Below, piece by piece: positions 11,476-21,752 of a DNA stretch of 42,066 nucleotides; position 1 is the stretch's first letter; every line of letters begins with the position of its first letter. Both the position numbers and the translations under genes were made by a program. The stretch lies in the NCBI GenBank assembly GCA_002811675.1, contig PDIM01010265.1, positions 1 through 42,066 of the forward strand, given 5' to 3'. The stretch comes from Ichthyosporea sp. XGB-2017a (taxonomy: Eukaryota; Opisthokonta; Ichthyosporea). Below the pieces are notes generated by a model that was not told the origin of the DNA, did no database searches, and saw nothing but the letters and a program-made list of their open reading frames with translations.

Positions 11476-12406
11476 ATGCCCTACGCAAGTCAACCTCAGG
11501 TGGAAATCACCGAAGTTAACGAGGAATATATCAAACTTATTATCACAAACACAAATCTGGCCCTAGCCAACTCTCTGAGACGCGTGTGCATTGCTGAGGT
11601 GCCCACCATGGCCATTGATTTGGTGGAAATCACACAAAACTCCTCCGTGCTTCATGATGGTAAGAATGGACGAAGAAGGGATCCCTTTACGAAGGCCCAG
11701 CGCTAAAGCTCTGATGATAGATTCGCTAACATTTTTTTTAAAAATATATTATGTCATTTTCTTTTAATGTGTTGTAGAGTTTATCGCGCATCGACTTGGA
11801 TTGATTCCCATCACCAGCGAGTTGGCGAATCGAATGGACTACACTCGGGACTGTGATTGCTTCACGTACTGCCCCAAGTGCTCGGTGGAGCTGAATCTCA
11901 ATGTCAAGTGCACAGAATCAAAACGCGTGGTGACCTCCCGGGACCTCATTTCCGAAATGATGGACTTCACTCCGGTAAGCAGTCGCTCCACTGAACAGGC
12001 CAATGACTACGATGAAGTGGAGGAGGTGATGATCTGCAAGTTGGGCAAGCACCAGGAACTGATCCTCAAGGCTTTTGCTAAGAAGGGCATTGGCCAGGAA
12101 CACGCCAAATGGATCCCCACCGCTGCTGTGTCCTTTGAATACGATCCAGACAATCGCCTGCGTCACACCACTTATCCAGATCCCACCGAATGGCCAAAGA
12201 GTGAGTTTAGTGAATTGGGTGAGAACGAGCACCAGGGGCCTTACGAGCCCCTGTCTGTGGCGGATAAGTTTTATATGACCGTAGAGACATCTGGCTCCCT
12301 CAAGCCGGAGAGTATTGTGCAGAATGCCCTGGGACTGCTGCGGGACAAGCTGAAGACCCTCTCGGATCATCTGCAGAGTGAGGTGCAGGATGTGGTGTGG
12401 ACCTAA
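11476..12406 (+). CDS. POLR2C: RNA polymerase II subunit RPB3
   Basis: Two exons, 11476-11659 and 11778-12406, with a 118-nt intron, give 270 residues (human 275). The start [20 protein letters not shown] and the following [20 protein letters not shown] match RPB3, the alpha-like subunit. Splicing at GATG/GTAAGA joins HD to [12 protein letters not shown], restoring the conserved block; the unspliced frame reads into a short non-conserved tail. The Cys cluster [11 protein letters not shown], near residues 86-96, is the RPB3 zinc-binding site, followed by an insert domain and the C-terminal dimerisation helix region. RPB3 pairs with RPB11 to nucleate Pol II assembly. Poly(A) signals at 12740-12750 follow a 330-base 3' UTR. 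FAM135 lies downstream on the same strand, the main break in strand alternation. Confidence 0.96.
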
Positions 12407-13282
12407 GGGACCCTGCCCCTCTGGGGATGGATAAGAGGAGATGTGCAGATGGAGACAGGAGGTGGGTGTTTTAAAATGTGTATGGATGTGTTTTACTTAA
12501 AGATATACACCCATTGGGATAAAATGCATCATTGAGTGATGGAATGGTCCTGTCTCATGTGTAGGCTCTCCTTAAGTCCTGTGCCCCTCCATAGACCACC
12601 ACAGGTGCCCCGCAGCTCCCCCCTGTTCTCTCTCCTCCTCCTCTCTTCCTTTCCCTTCTACTTCATGCTCTTCTTGTTCTTTTACCAATACTACCAATAT
12701 CTACTTCCGCTATCCTCTATCCACTACCTCTATATTGAGAATAAAATAAAGACAAACTGCACAAAACACTACTTTGGTTCAACTCTCCAAATTGTGCAAC
12801 CAACTGTGGCTGCCACATAGTCTCCACCCCACCCTATCCATGTACTTCACACACATGTAGTGTGTGGCAGGTGGTGTGAATGTTTCGAGTCCCCCCCAGC
12901 TGGTTTCCCTGTTGCTCGATGATAATTAACGGATCCCACGGTGGTGAACTACAGTAATAATAGTATGTAACGCAGCGGCCCTTCTCCTCGGGGAATTCGT
13001 CACTTGTGGAAGACCCATTTTATTGCCTTTAGTAAAATTAAAAAAAGGTTATGTCTGCTCCACGGCGCCATATTTAGTTCAGTGATTAACTCATATTTGT
13101 GCCCTTTCTCATCTCTTTTGTGTTTTGCTGGTGGGTAGTATCATTCGATTCAGAAGTGATGCACACGAGGAGTAGACTCAAAGAAAACTAATCAAAGAAA
13201 GATAGAAGAAGAATTAAGGTAAAAAGAGAGTAAAAGAAGAGAGAAGAGTTTATTTTCGCATCACCACAACCTCCAATTAGCC
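12407..13282. other. RPB3-FAM135 tandem intergenic region
   Basis: This 876-base interval holds the RPB3 3' UTR to about 12770 and the FAM135 upstream region. The first part is CT-rich. Bases 12840-13020 include GTGTG/CACAC-rich sequence and a GC-richer patch. Purine-rich sequence precedes the FAM135 ATG. No gene is supported here. Confidence 0.45.
12740..12750 (+). terminator. RPB3 poly(A) signal pair
   Basis: Two AATAAA hexamers overlap by one base (12740-12745 and 12745-12750), 334 bases past the RPB3 stop, the strongest polyadenylation signal in this 3' region. Confidence 0.6.
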
Positions 13283-16200
13283 ATGTCGCTGAAGGCTCAG
13301 TACGACATTTGCGTAGACATCTTTGACTTCTGGAACGTGGATCTGTTCCACAAGGGCCTCTACTCGGTACGTGTCAGCATGCGCAGTGATTTTAACCGTC
13401 GCTCGACCCGTCCGTACCTTGTTGACATTTACCAGAGCAATGAGCAAAAGCGTCGTTGCCAGTTTAATCCTCTCAAGCCAAACTCGAAGGACCGGGTTTT
13501 CAAGTTCCCGCAACTCATAAATCTGGACTATTCGTTTGCAACTCGATCCTTTCGTTTAGACAAGCCTCGAGAGCATATCCCGCTTCGTGATGGTTGCCAT
13601 TTTACCATTGAGCTCAAGGTGCCCATGAAAAATGTCGAAACTATTCGTTCTCTCAAAGAACTCCTTCTCAATCTCGACGTAGAGCTGTGGTTTTCGCCCT
13701 CCACTGTGATGACTGATAGTGTGGATCAGCTGCACCGCGTCTCCACCCGCACATTCAAGCTGAATCTCCCTTATCTGTCCATGTTCTACCACGCCGGTCG
13801 CATCCCCTTTGAATACATACACTTCTCCACTGTCAATATTCTCGTACAGGGTTCCCTGAGCCTCTTTGTGTACGAGCCCGTGCTGGAGCATACTCTCTTT
13901 GGCATCCCTGTTTATGCTCTGTGGTGGGTCATGAAGAATGGGGGGGATATCTACAAGTTCCGTTTCCCAGCCCCATCAGAGAAGCAGATCAGAGACACCG
14001 TCAATTTTCATACACGCCTGGTTACGTCCATTCTGGTCACTTATCGATCAGTGGTGGAATTTAATCTTCAATGCAAGAACATCCTCGAGTCACAGAAGAT
14101 CCCAGTGGAAAGCGTATTTGGTGATGAAATGCCTTCCTTTTTCTTTGATTGGAATAACCGTGATACACCAAAGGCACAGAGGAAACCATTTGATGGGATT
14201 TATGGTGGGTCAGGGGGCAATGGGGGGGAACGGATGCCGCAAGGGGGGGACAAAGACTCTGAGAAGAAAGCAGAGAGAGGAATGGAAAATAATGTCCCTG
14301 CGTACGAAATGGCTTCGTCTTCTGGTACGCGCGAAAAAAGGCACGCTTCTGCTGAATTGAAAAGAATGGCAGATATGCCATCTTCGTCCAGTCAAACCTT
14401 GAATCAGGTATATCAAGAGCCTTTGAAGTTAAATGATATAGATGTAAAGCCTAGGTATTCACTTCTAGATTCATCGGCATCAGATGATACACTACTGACA
14501 GACGATAGTGTTATCAATGAATTTTCGATGAACGTTTCTGATGATGAAGATGACCAATGTTTGGACAGCCAGAGTGTTTTTGATCTCATGAAGAAAAAAA
14601 GAAAGGCTTTGAAGAAGAGAAAGTCTGCCGAGCCTGTTTATTTTACGGGGGGAGCGACAGATAATGATGTCTTTATAGATATTGTGAAAAACATCATCGC
14701 TCGATTTGAAGATCGAGCTCAATTGATTTGGAAAATTCAACAGCTAGGAGTGTTGGTTATGGATGACATCAATGATTTATTTGTTCAGTCCCACAAGCTT
14801 TTAATGTGGCATAGCGACCATTGTGGAGGGGCTTTGCCAATTTACGATTCATTGTCTAGGGAGTGCTATCACACGCGAGTATTGCGTTTGTACGAGAGTA
14901 CATTTTTTGAGGTTCACGATGCAAAAAACCTGTGTTATCGTGTGCTTGTACGGGGCAAAAAGCATAGCGATATTGCCCGAATATTGCGAAAGCGCAAGTA
15001 CTTTTCCTATATCGAGCCTACGAGTTTTGAAAATGGTGAGTTGGACGGGGAAGAAAATAACGTTCCGCTTATTTTTGAAGATCGTTACATTTTTGTTACT
15101 GACGAGGATAACGCAGACTCTTTGGCCGACGGCGAACAGGTGCATGACCAGATTGATGTTCGAAGCCACAATGGGGAAACAACAACCATCGCAAACCCCG
15201 CCTTCTCGCAAAATTCGAATCTGTCGGTACAGCATTTATCGTCCACAGAAGTAAATGGACACGTCCATGCTGACCATTCATCTAGGAGCGGTGGAGATAC
15301 GTATTCGCTTGCTATGTCGACCGCTGCTGTGATCGATGGAGAGCCCTCCCAGCAGAACCTAAGAGAGATCCTCAAAGGGCGCGAAAGCGAAGAGGAAAGG
15401 GGCATGGAAATGCATTCAATTCGACGGCAAACATTTGCAAGTGACCCGGGTTCTCTTGGAGCTGCGCGCAGAAGCTCGTCGATGACACGATCACGCGAGA
15501 CGGCTGATGAGTTTTGGAAGACGATCATTGAATCTCTGACGGATAGTGGGGAGGGGGGTGGGTATGATTCGGAGAAGTCCCGAGAAATTCCATTGAAAAA
15601 GGAGCTTTTGAGTAGCTTAGGCTTGCTGGATAAGTGCTACTCGCCTCGAGAGGTTGAATTGATGTCCCGTGTGAGCAACGGATATTCGCCGTATACAGGT
15701 GGGAACCACCTTGTTGTTCTTGTTCATGGTCTATCCGGAAATAGATACGATTTGCGTATGTTCAGACTTTTTCTTAGCCTGTGCTTTGATAAAATGATGT
15801 TTCTCTCAACGGATGCGATTGAAGGACAAACATATTCGAACATTGAGAGCCTGGCCACAAGGGTATGCAATGATATCATTGAGTACATTAACGCTTCAGA
15901 GCATCTCCCACAGCACATTAGTTTTGTTGGACATTCCCTTGGGAATATTGTTATTCGCCAATTGTTGAGTCTCCCGCAAATTGAGCCGCTTTTGTCGCGA
16001 ATGCACACATATATTTCAATCCAGGGCCCTCATACTGGCATGCTTTATTCTAAAAGCGCACTTGTGTCACAAGCAATGGTTGCTATGCAGTTTTTTAAAA
16101 ACTCAGAGGCACTAAAACAACTGCGTTTTAGTGACAAAAAAAATCCCCGGGAGCGTTTTTTATACAGATTGAGTAAAAGCAATTCTTTGGGATGTTTCCG

Positions 16201-16622
16201 AAATATAGTTTTTGTGTCTTCACCACAAGACAAATATGTTCCAACACATTCGGCAAGAGTTGAGTTTAGTAGACGTGCGCAGCGCGAAGGTAAGTTTTTT
16301 GTGTTTATGTGTGTTTCACAAAATCCAAGGTTGATGTGCTTCTAACACGATTTATTGTATAGCTGCGCGCCATAAGCCCACTAGTTCACACGACTCAGTA
16401 ATACAAATGGAAATAGTCAAAAACATTGCAGAAACACTTGTTCGATTTGGTGTTCAAGTAACAAAATTGGATGTGGTTTACCACGCAGCACGGCTTAAGT
16501 CATTGAACGAGACTATTGGAAGAGCAGCGCATGTTGCCCTGTTGGAGGATGAAGTCGCAGTACAGAAGCTGATCTTATCCGTCTGTCGCTACTTTATTCC
16601 TCACCAAGATGAATGTTTTTGA
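13283..16622 (+). CDS. FAM135: FAM135 family putative serine esterase/lipase
   Basis: Two exons, 13283-16289 and 16363-16622, with a 73-nt intron, give 1,088 residues. The N-terminal region (MSLKAQYDICVDIFDF, then HKGLYSVRVSM) is the FAM135-type domain (DUF3657). A low-complexity, Ser/Glu/Arg-rich middle separates it from a C-terminal DUF676 alpha/beta-hydrolase domain. That domain has the oxyanion-type strand VVLVHGLSGN near residue 813, nucleophile elbow GHSLGN near 882 (Ser nucleophile), and SSPQDKYVPTHSARVE near 980 carrying a probable catalytic Asp. Splicing joins QRE to AARHKPTSSHDS. Family members are hydrolase-like proteins of poorly known substrate; lipid or ester hydrolysis is inferred from the fold only. 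Human FAM135A/B are longer, mainly in the middle. Its stop lies 8 bases from the PEX1 stop on the other strand. Confidence 0.92.
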
Positions 16623-16630
16623 GGTGTTTC

Positions 16631-19600
16631 TTAAGCTAGAGTTACTTTTGAATCCGCTGCTGAAGTTATCGTATTTATATCCTGATTGTTATGTGGCAAA
16701 GAGTTACCATCTCTAAACTTTCGATACCTGGGCGAAAGTAAAAACTATGTAAATAAATTTGCTAAAGAAAAAACAAGACAAGTTAAACAAATACTTACAG
16801 TGAGTTATAAAAGGCCTTATCTGCAGTGGACAATGAAGCACGGGTGTTTTTTTTCGCATACTTTAAATCATCCATCGTCAATTTCACAGAATCTACCGTT
16901 CCTTTCTGGAAGGCATGCAAATATGCATTGTACATCAACGCGCGGATATCGGCATAACTGTATCTTTCGCACACAATATTGCAAAGATCAACGTCAATAC
17001 TAATATTTTCCCTGAAAGCAGCTAGTGCAGATTTCGCAGCGGAATCAAACACGTTAGTCGGTTCTTCTTCAGGAAACCCACAATATATCAACTTATCAAG
17101 ACGACCAGGTCGTAGCAATGCCCTGTCAATTAAATCGGGGCGGCTCGTGGTCGCAACAATGTACACACCCTTCATTCCTTGGACGCCATCAAGTTCAGTA
17201 AGTAGTTGATTAACAATCCGATCAGTTACTCCGGTATTGTCGTGACCCCGTGCGGGGGCAATGGCATCGAATTCATCAAAGCAAATAATACAAGGAGATA
17301 AAGACTTGGCAGTTATAAAGACATTGCGCACTGCCTCTTCGCTAGCACCAATAAATTTGTTCAGTAATTCTGGCCCCTTGATAAACATGTGCTTTAATCG
17401 ACACTTTTTGGGAATCGCCCTAGCAAGCAATGACTTCCCACAGCCTGGAGGACCATAAAGTAAAACGCCACATGGCATGCGCAATGGGCATTGACTGTAC
17501 AGTTCTTTGTAAGTCACGGGATATACCAATGTTTCTTTCACAATGCGTTTTGGTTCAGACATTCCAACAACATCTCTGTCCCAATCCACATCACAATCCT
17601 TGACTGCAGTGATGCGCACGCCGCTCTGAAGAATGGCAGGGGTACTCTTGTCAAGTGCACTTACAAAATCGTCATGGTTTAGAAAAAAGAGAGGGCTTTT
17701 ATCATCAGCGAACCGTGTCATACGCACGCATGCATCGTAAAGGGCCCTTTCCGCAAGTATAGCCAAATCTTTTCCATTGAATCCATCAGCTAAAGCAGCT
17801 ATATCTTCAAGTCTGGAAATTAAATCAATGTTTTCTGAATACCCATCTTTCCTTATGGCGCCCTCTTGAGAATCCATACCTGTCAGGATCGCATGCAGTA
17901 TGTCCCTTCTTCCCTCGCAAGTTGGCAGCTCAATTTCATGGACACAGCAGGGCTTTAGAAAACCTAGTAAGTGTTTGGACAGTGTACCGTTCAGCTTACC
18001 GCCATCTTGAGATGCAAATATTACAAATGGGGGTTGCAAAATGTTTTGATGGCTGCCTTTTTGTGCTGGAAAAAGGATCCGTCCGCTATCCAGGTATTCC
18101 CGAATAAATGAAATGTACGCATTTGATTTGGAATCTAGTCTACCATCCGAGTCTGCTTCTTCCTCCGATCCCAGGGGCCCAGCGAGCAGGCTTTCATAAT
18201 GAGTAAAACAAATAAGGGACGGCCCTGTCAATACTGAATTTTCAAAAAGGCATTGCAAACTAGCAATACCCTTGTTAACCGGAACGCGCAAAAGGTCATT
18301 GCAATTCAGCATATATGGACACATCTGATATGAAAACGCAAATTTTCGAATAATACTACGGAGCAATAGTCCAATTCCACACCCCGGAGGCCCAGTGAGA
18401 AATATATTTCGAGAAAAAGGTAATGCAAACCAATTCTGTTCCTTCTGCTGGTCAAAGCATTTTTTGGCAAACTGGACCTGTTCTAGCAATAGCGTCCTTA
18501 TCTGCCCAGGTTCCCCTCCAGGAAGATGGGAAAGTGAAATTTTGGGCAGAGGTATTGGAAAATGCCACATACTATGTTCAACTGTGTTATCAACAACATT
18601 GATGACTGGGCCAATCTCAATTTCAGCCTCTTCAAGATAATCCATACTCAGCTTAAAGTAATACAGCAAAGTAGCTATATCCGCATTAGCGCTTTTCCCC
18701 CACTCCTTTGTCCCCGTTTCACTCAACCTGCTAGCATACAAATTGTGGTTATGAAACTGCAAATGAATCATCCCTATACATTTTTCACCAGTGATCCTCT
18801 TCAATCTAATAGGCAAAAGACTATTATTACTCACGCAGATACCTTCTCTCCCAGTCCACGACAAACCTGGATGTCTTTTATGTTCCCCTGGTGACAAACA
18901 GCGATAGTCTTGTACGTATGCAATCAAAGCCCGTTTGAGCTCTGCCTCTACATCGGGAAGGGTTCCCTTTGCAGCTGCAGACGCCCAGATCTTTTTAAAG
19001 TCCATGACACTTTCTCTCCCCTTTCCAAACACGGGCAAGGTCCACTTGCCGTACACACAAGGGCGCGCAGTTATCTTGACAAAGGTACTCGGAGGTTGTT
19101 TCACGGACTCAATCTTCACTCGTGTGCCCAAACCCACCTCTGGTTCGCCTGCCGGTAGCTGGCCATTTAGTGTCTCCAACAACCAAGGGCTGAGTACCAC
19201 ATGGCCCGGAGCAACTCCCTCCCAGTGCCCAATACGTCCAACACAAGCCACCATCAACCCACCCTCCTCTCTGCCCTCCTTTTCTCCCTTGCTCTCGTCC
19301 TGCTGTGAATCTGTGGGGGCATAGAGATCTACGCAGCTATTCAAATGTACAAGAGCGCCCTTACGAAGACACCCACTCTGCTTTTCTTCATCAGGATGTA
19401 CCAGCACACAAGACGGATGATCAACAAAGAAAACATCACTTTCTTCCGCCGCCGTGGCTTCCTCTGTGGATTCCATCCCTTCAACCTGAACACGAAACAT
19501 GACTTCCTCATCCTTTTTCTCCTCTTCCACCCCCACTCCTTTTCTTTCAGCATTCATTTGCAATAGCACAAGGGAAGATTCCCCCAGTCTACCCACCCCT

Positions 19601-20088
19601 CTTCCTTCCTCCCCTTCCTCCCCCTCGCACTCCACTCGAAGCACGCGCAGCAAAGCATACACCTGGGCACTCGCCCTCACACCAAGCACCATCCCCTCAT
19701 TCACAACACGCACCTGATTAAGCAGCTGCTCCTCCACAGTCTGTCTGTGAATCCCAAGCACCTCTGCATCCCCTTCACTAGCTGCCTCTACAAATATCCT
19801 TTCAACAAACCCCTCCACCCGCTCTAATCGGGCGCACACCACCAATCCTTCTTCCAGGCCATTCCCCTGCGCAAACACTCGGTCAATCTCCACTTCTCCT
19901 GCTCCACATACTCCTCCACTCCATCCCACGTACAACACACCGGCATCTCCCCACTCCACCCGCACACACACTCGCCCCTCCCCCGCCATCAGCTCTTCCA
20001 CCCATCCCAAAGGCACATTTACAAGACACCCACCCACACTCGACACCTCCCGCACACGCACAAACACCTCTTCCCCCACCCGAACCAT
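16631..20088 (-). CDS. PEX1: Peroxisomal AAA ATPase PEX1
   Basis: Two exons, 20088-16799 and 16727-16631, give 1,128 residues. The N-terminal PEX1 domain shows VEWGDAGVLYVGWSGG and, near 95-130, VEAASEGDAEVLGIHRQTVE followed by EEQLLNQVRVV, the family hallmark. Two AAA modules follow. D1 has GPPGCGIG near 566, where the Walker A lysine is Ile. D2 has canonical GPPGCGKS near 878, Walker B CIICFDEFDA near 938, and RPDLIDRALLRPGRLD. The last exon was found because an in-frame TAA at 16795-16797 sits inside a strong donor, GTAAGTAT; splicing yields NSLYRKFRDGN and a C terminus ending KVTLA. PEX1 with PEX6 extracts ubiquitinated PEX5 from the peroxisome membrane, so this organism has peroxisomes. 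Residues 190-270 contain an acidic, poorly conserved insert. It is divergent from the YeeE-like gene. Confidence 0.93.
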
Positions 20089-20395
20089 CTCTGTCTCTCT
20101 CTATATCCTTCCATCTACACACACACACCTCCACACCTCCTCCTCCTCCTCTTGTCAATCCCCCTCCACAATGGTAACTCCCATTGAAACACTCCAGTGC
20201 AGCAGTACAGGCCCCAGAGACACCTCCCCTAACCCTCCAACACCAATGCAAAAAATAAATGTTTTGTTTGTGCTCATGTCCACCCGACTCACCTTTTTTG
20301 TTTTGTTTTGGTTATTTTGTTTTTTGGTGGGATTGCTTCTTTTTGTTCACTTTGGTCTTTAACGCCCCATACCACTTTGAATAAGCTGAGAAATC
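20089..20395. promoter_or_regulatory. Divergent PEX1/YeeE-like intergenic region
   Basis: This 307-base interval separates two divergent ATGs. The half next to PEX1 is rich in CA and CTC repeats (about 20115-20170), while the half next to the transporter is T-rich. No gene is supported. Confidence 0.4.
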
Positions 20396-21610
20396 ATGAT
20401 CGCTACCATTGTGGCCTCCCTGGTGGATCTCTCGAAATCAACTGACACAGCCCTTCCCATCGCTGGTGTCCTCGGCTGCTGTATGGGCGTCGCGCTCAAG
20501 AAATCAGCCGTCTACCAGCCGTCTGTGATTACAGGCCAGTTTGTCTTTTCCAAGTTCCAGATGCTCAAAACATTTCTCTCTGCAGTGGCCTTCTCTGTAG
20601 TGTCCTTCTGTGTAGTATACAAGACCACAGGCCTCCTCCTACCTCCTTCACCACCGATGCTAACCGCAAATGTCATTGGCGGGGCCATGATTGGCGTCTC
20701 CATGAGTGTCTTTGGCTCATGTCCAGGCACTGTCCAGGCCCAGCTTGGCTCTGGTTTGCTGGTTCGTGGGGTGAGTACCATTGCAGGGGGACTGTGTGGT
20801 GCTTTTATGTATGATGCTGTGGTGTATCCCTATTTTAAGCAGCACCTCCCGCAACTCCTGGAAATAACACCAGGGGTTGCTGTTAGTTTGCATGAATGGC
20901 TCGGAAAAGATTACCTCCAGGTCGCTGTCCCGTTTGCTTTTGCCCTGGTGCTCATTGTGGGACTTCTAGATGCCCTGTTTCCTTACCAGAAGGACATGCA
21001 AGGGGTGTTTATTCAGGAGGGAAGAAGCAATAGTAAGGTGTGGTCCCCATATCTCTGTGGAGCCATCATTGGGGTTGTTCAAATCCCTCTCATCTTCATG
21101 TTCAATGAGACTGTGGGCACTGCCCGGGCTTACTCTGTGTTGGCGGCGAACGCGGTGGCAAGCAGTGGCTATGCAAGTCTCTACCCTGCCCTGGGATTGG
21201 ATAGTAATTCCCATTTTCAGGAATTTGTGGGTGGTGGCGTTTCCAACTGGTGGCGAGTTGCATTCAATGCGGGCATTGTGACGGGGGCCCTGCTAAGTGC
21301 CATCCTTGACGGGTCCTTTGGTGAAGTCCCTCTATCAGCGAAAAATAGGCAGAATTCATCCCAGTCCTGCTGTACATCCGCTGTTACCTCTTTCGTTGGA
21401 GGCGCTTTCTTGTTGCTTGGCGCGCGATTCGCAGACGGGTGCACGAGTGGACATGGCGTATCTGGAATGGCACTGCTGGGAATGTCGTCCATCGCGGCCA
21501 CATGTGCCATGTTCGGGTCGGCTATTGTTTGCGGAGTGACCTTGTCGTGTCTGGGACTACAAGGGAGTTGCAATGCAAAGACCTTAGATGGAGGTAAGAA
21601 GGTCCAGTAA
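20396..21610 (+). CDS. YeeE/YedE family sulfur-compound transporter
   Basis: A single exon of 404 residues, mostly hydrophobic, with about nine to ten membrane segments. It is built of two related halves, each with the family signature. The first half has GVSMSVFGSCPGTVQAQLGS near 100. The second has GARFADGCTSGHGVSGMALL near 345, followed by a long hydrophobic helix. The GCTSGHG and GSCPGT motifs, with their conserved Cys, are those of bacterial YeeE/YedE proteins (thiosulfate transporter TsuA type), which also occur patchily in fungi and protists. It probably imports a reduced sulfur compound across a membrane; the substrate in eukaryotes is not established. The absence of introns and the patchy eukaryotic distribution make horizontal origin possible. 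AATAAA lies at 21649-21654, just before the convergent MFS gene. Confidence 0.85.
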   Translation: MIATIVASLVDLSKSTDTALPIAGVLGCCMGVALKKSAVYQPSVITGQFVFSKFQMLKTFLSAVAFSVVSFCVVYKTTGLLLPPSPPMLTANVIGGAMIGVSMSVFGSCPGTVQAQLGSGLLVRGVSTIAGGLCGAFMYDAVVYPYFKQHLPQLLEITPGVAVSLHEWLGKDYLQVAVPFAFALVLIVGLLDALFPYQKDMQGVFIQEGRSNSKVWSPYLCGAIIGVVQIPLIFMFNETVGTARAYSVLAANAVASSGYASLYPALGLDSNSHFQEFVGGGVSNWWRVAFNAGIVTGALLSAILDGSFGEVPLSAKNRQNSSQSCCTSAVTSFVGGAFLLLGARFADGCTSGHGVSGMALLGMSSIAATCAMFGSAIVCGVTLSCLGLQGSCNAKTLDGGKKVQ

Positions 21611-21648
21611 ACTCAAAGAGCCCGACATCCTCGGGCCACATCACCGTC

Positions 21649-21654
21649 AATAAA
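21649..21654 (+). terminator. Poly(A) signal of the YeeE-like gene
   Basis: An AATAAA hexamer lies 38 bases past the stop codon, within the 142-base gap that separates this gene from the convergent MFS gene. Confidence 0.5.
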
Positions 21655-21752
21655 CACAGGTACAAAGTAGCGGACAAAGTGTTACTAGAGTAACTAAAAT
21701 AAAATTCATGTGGTACAGGATAAAGAATATTTTATTGGCCTGCTACGTACAT

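Noticed and set aside
11918-12370. 150-residue minus-strand open frame
   Set aside because: It is antisense to RPB3 exon 2, whose conservation explains the sequence.
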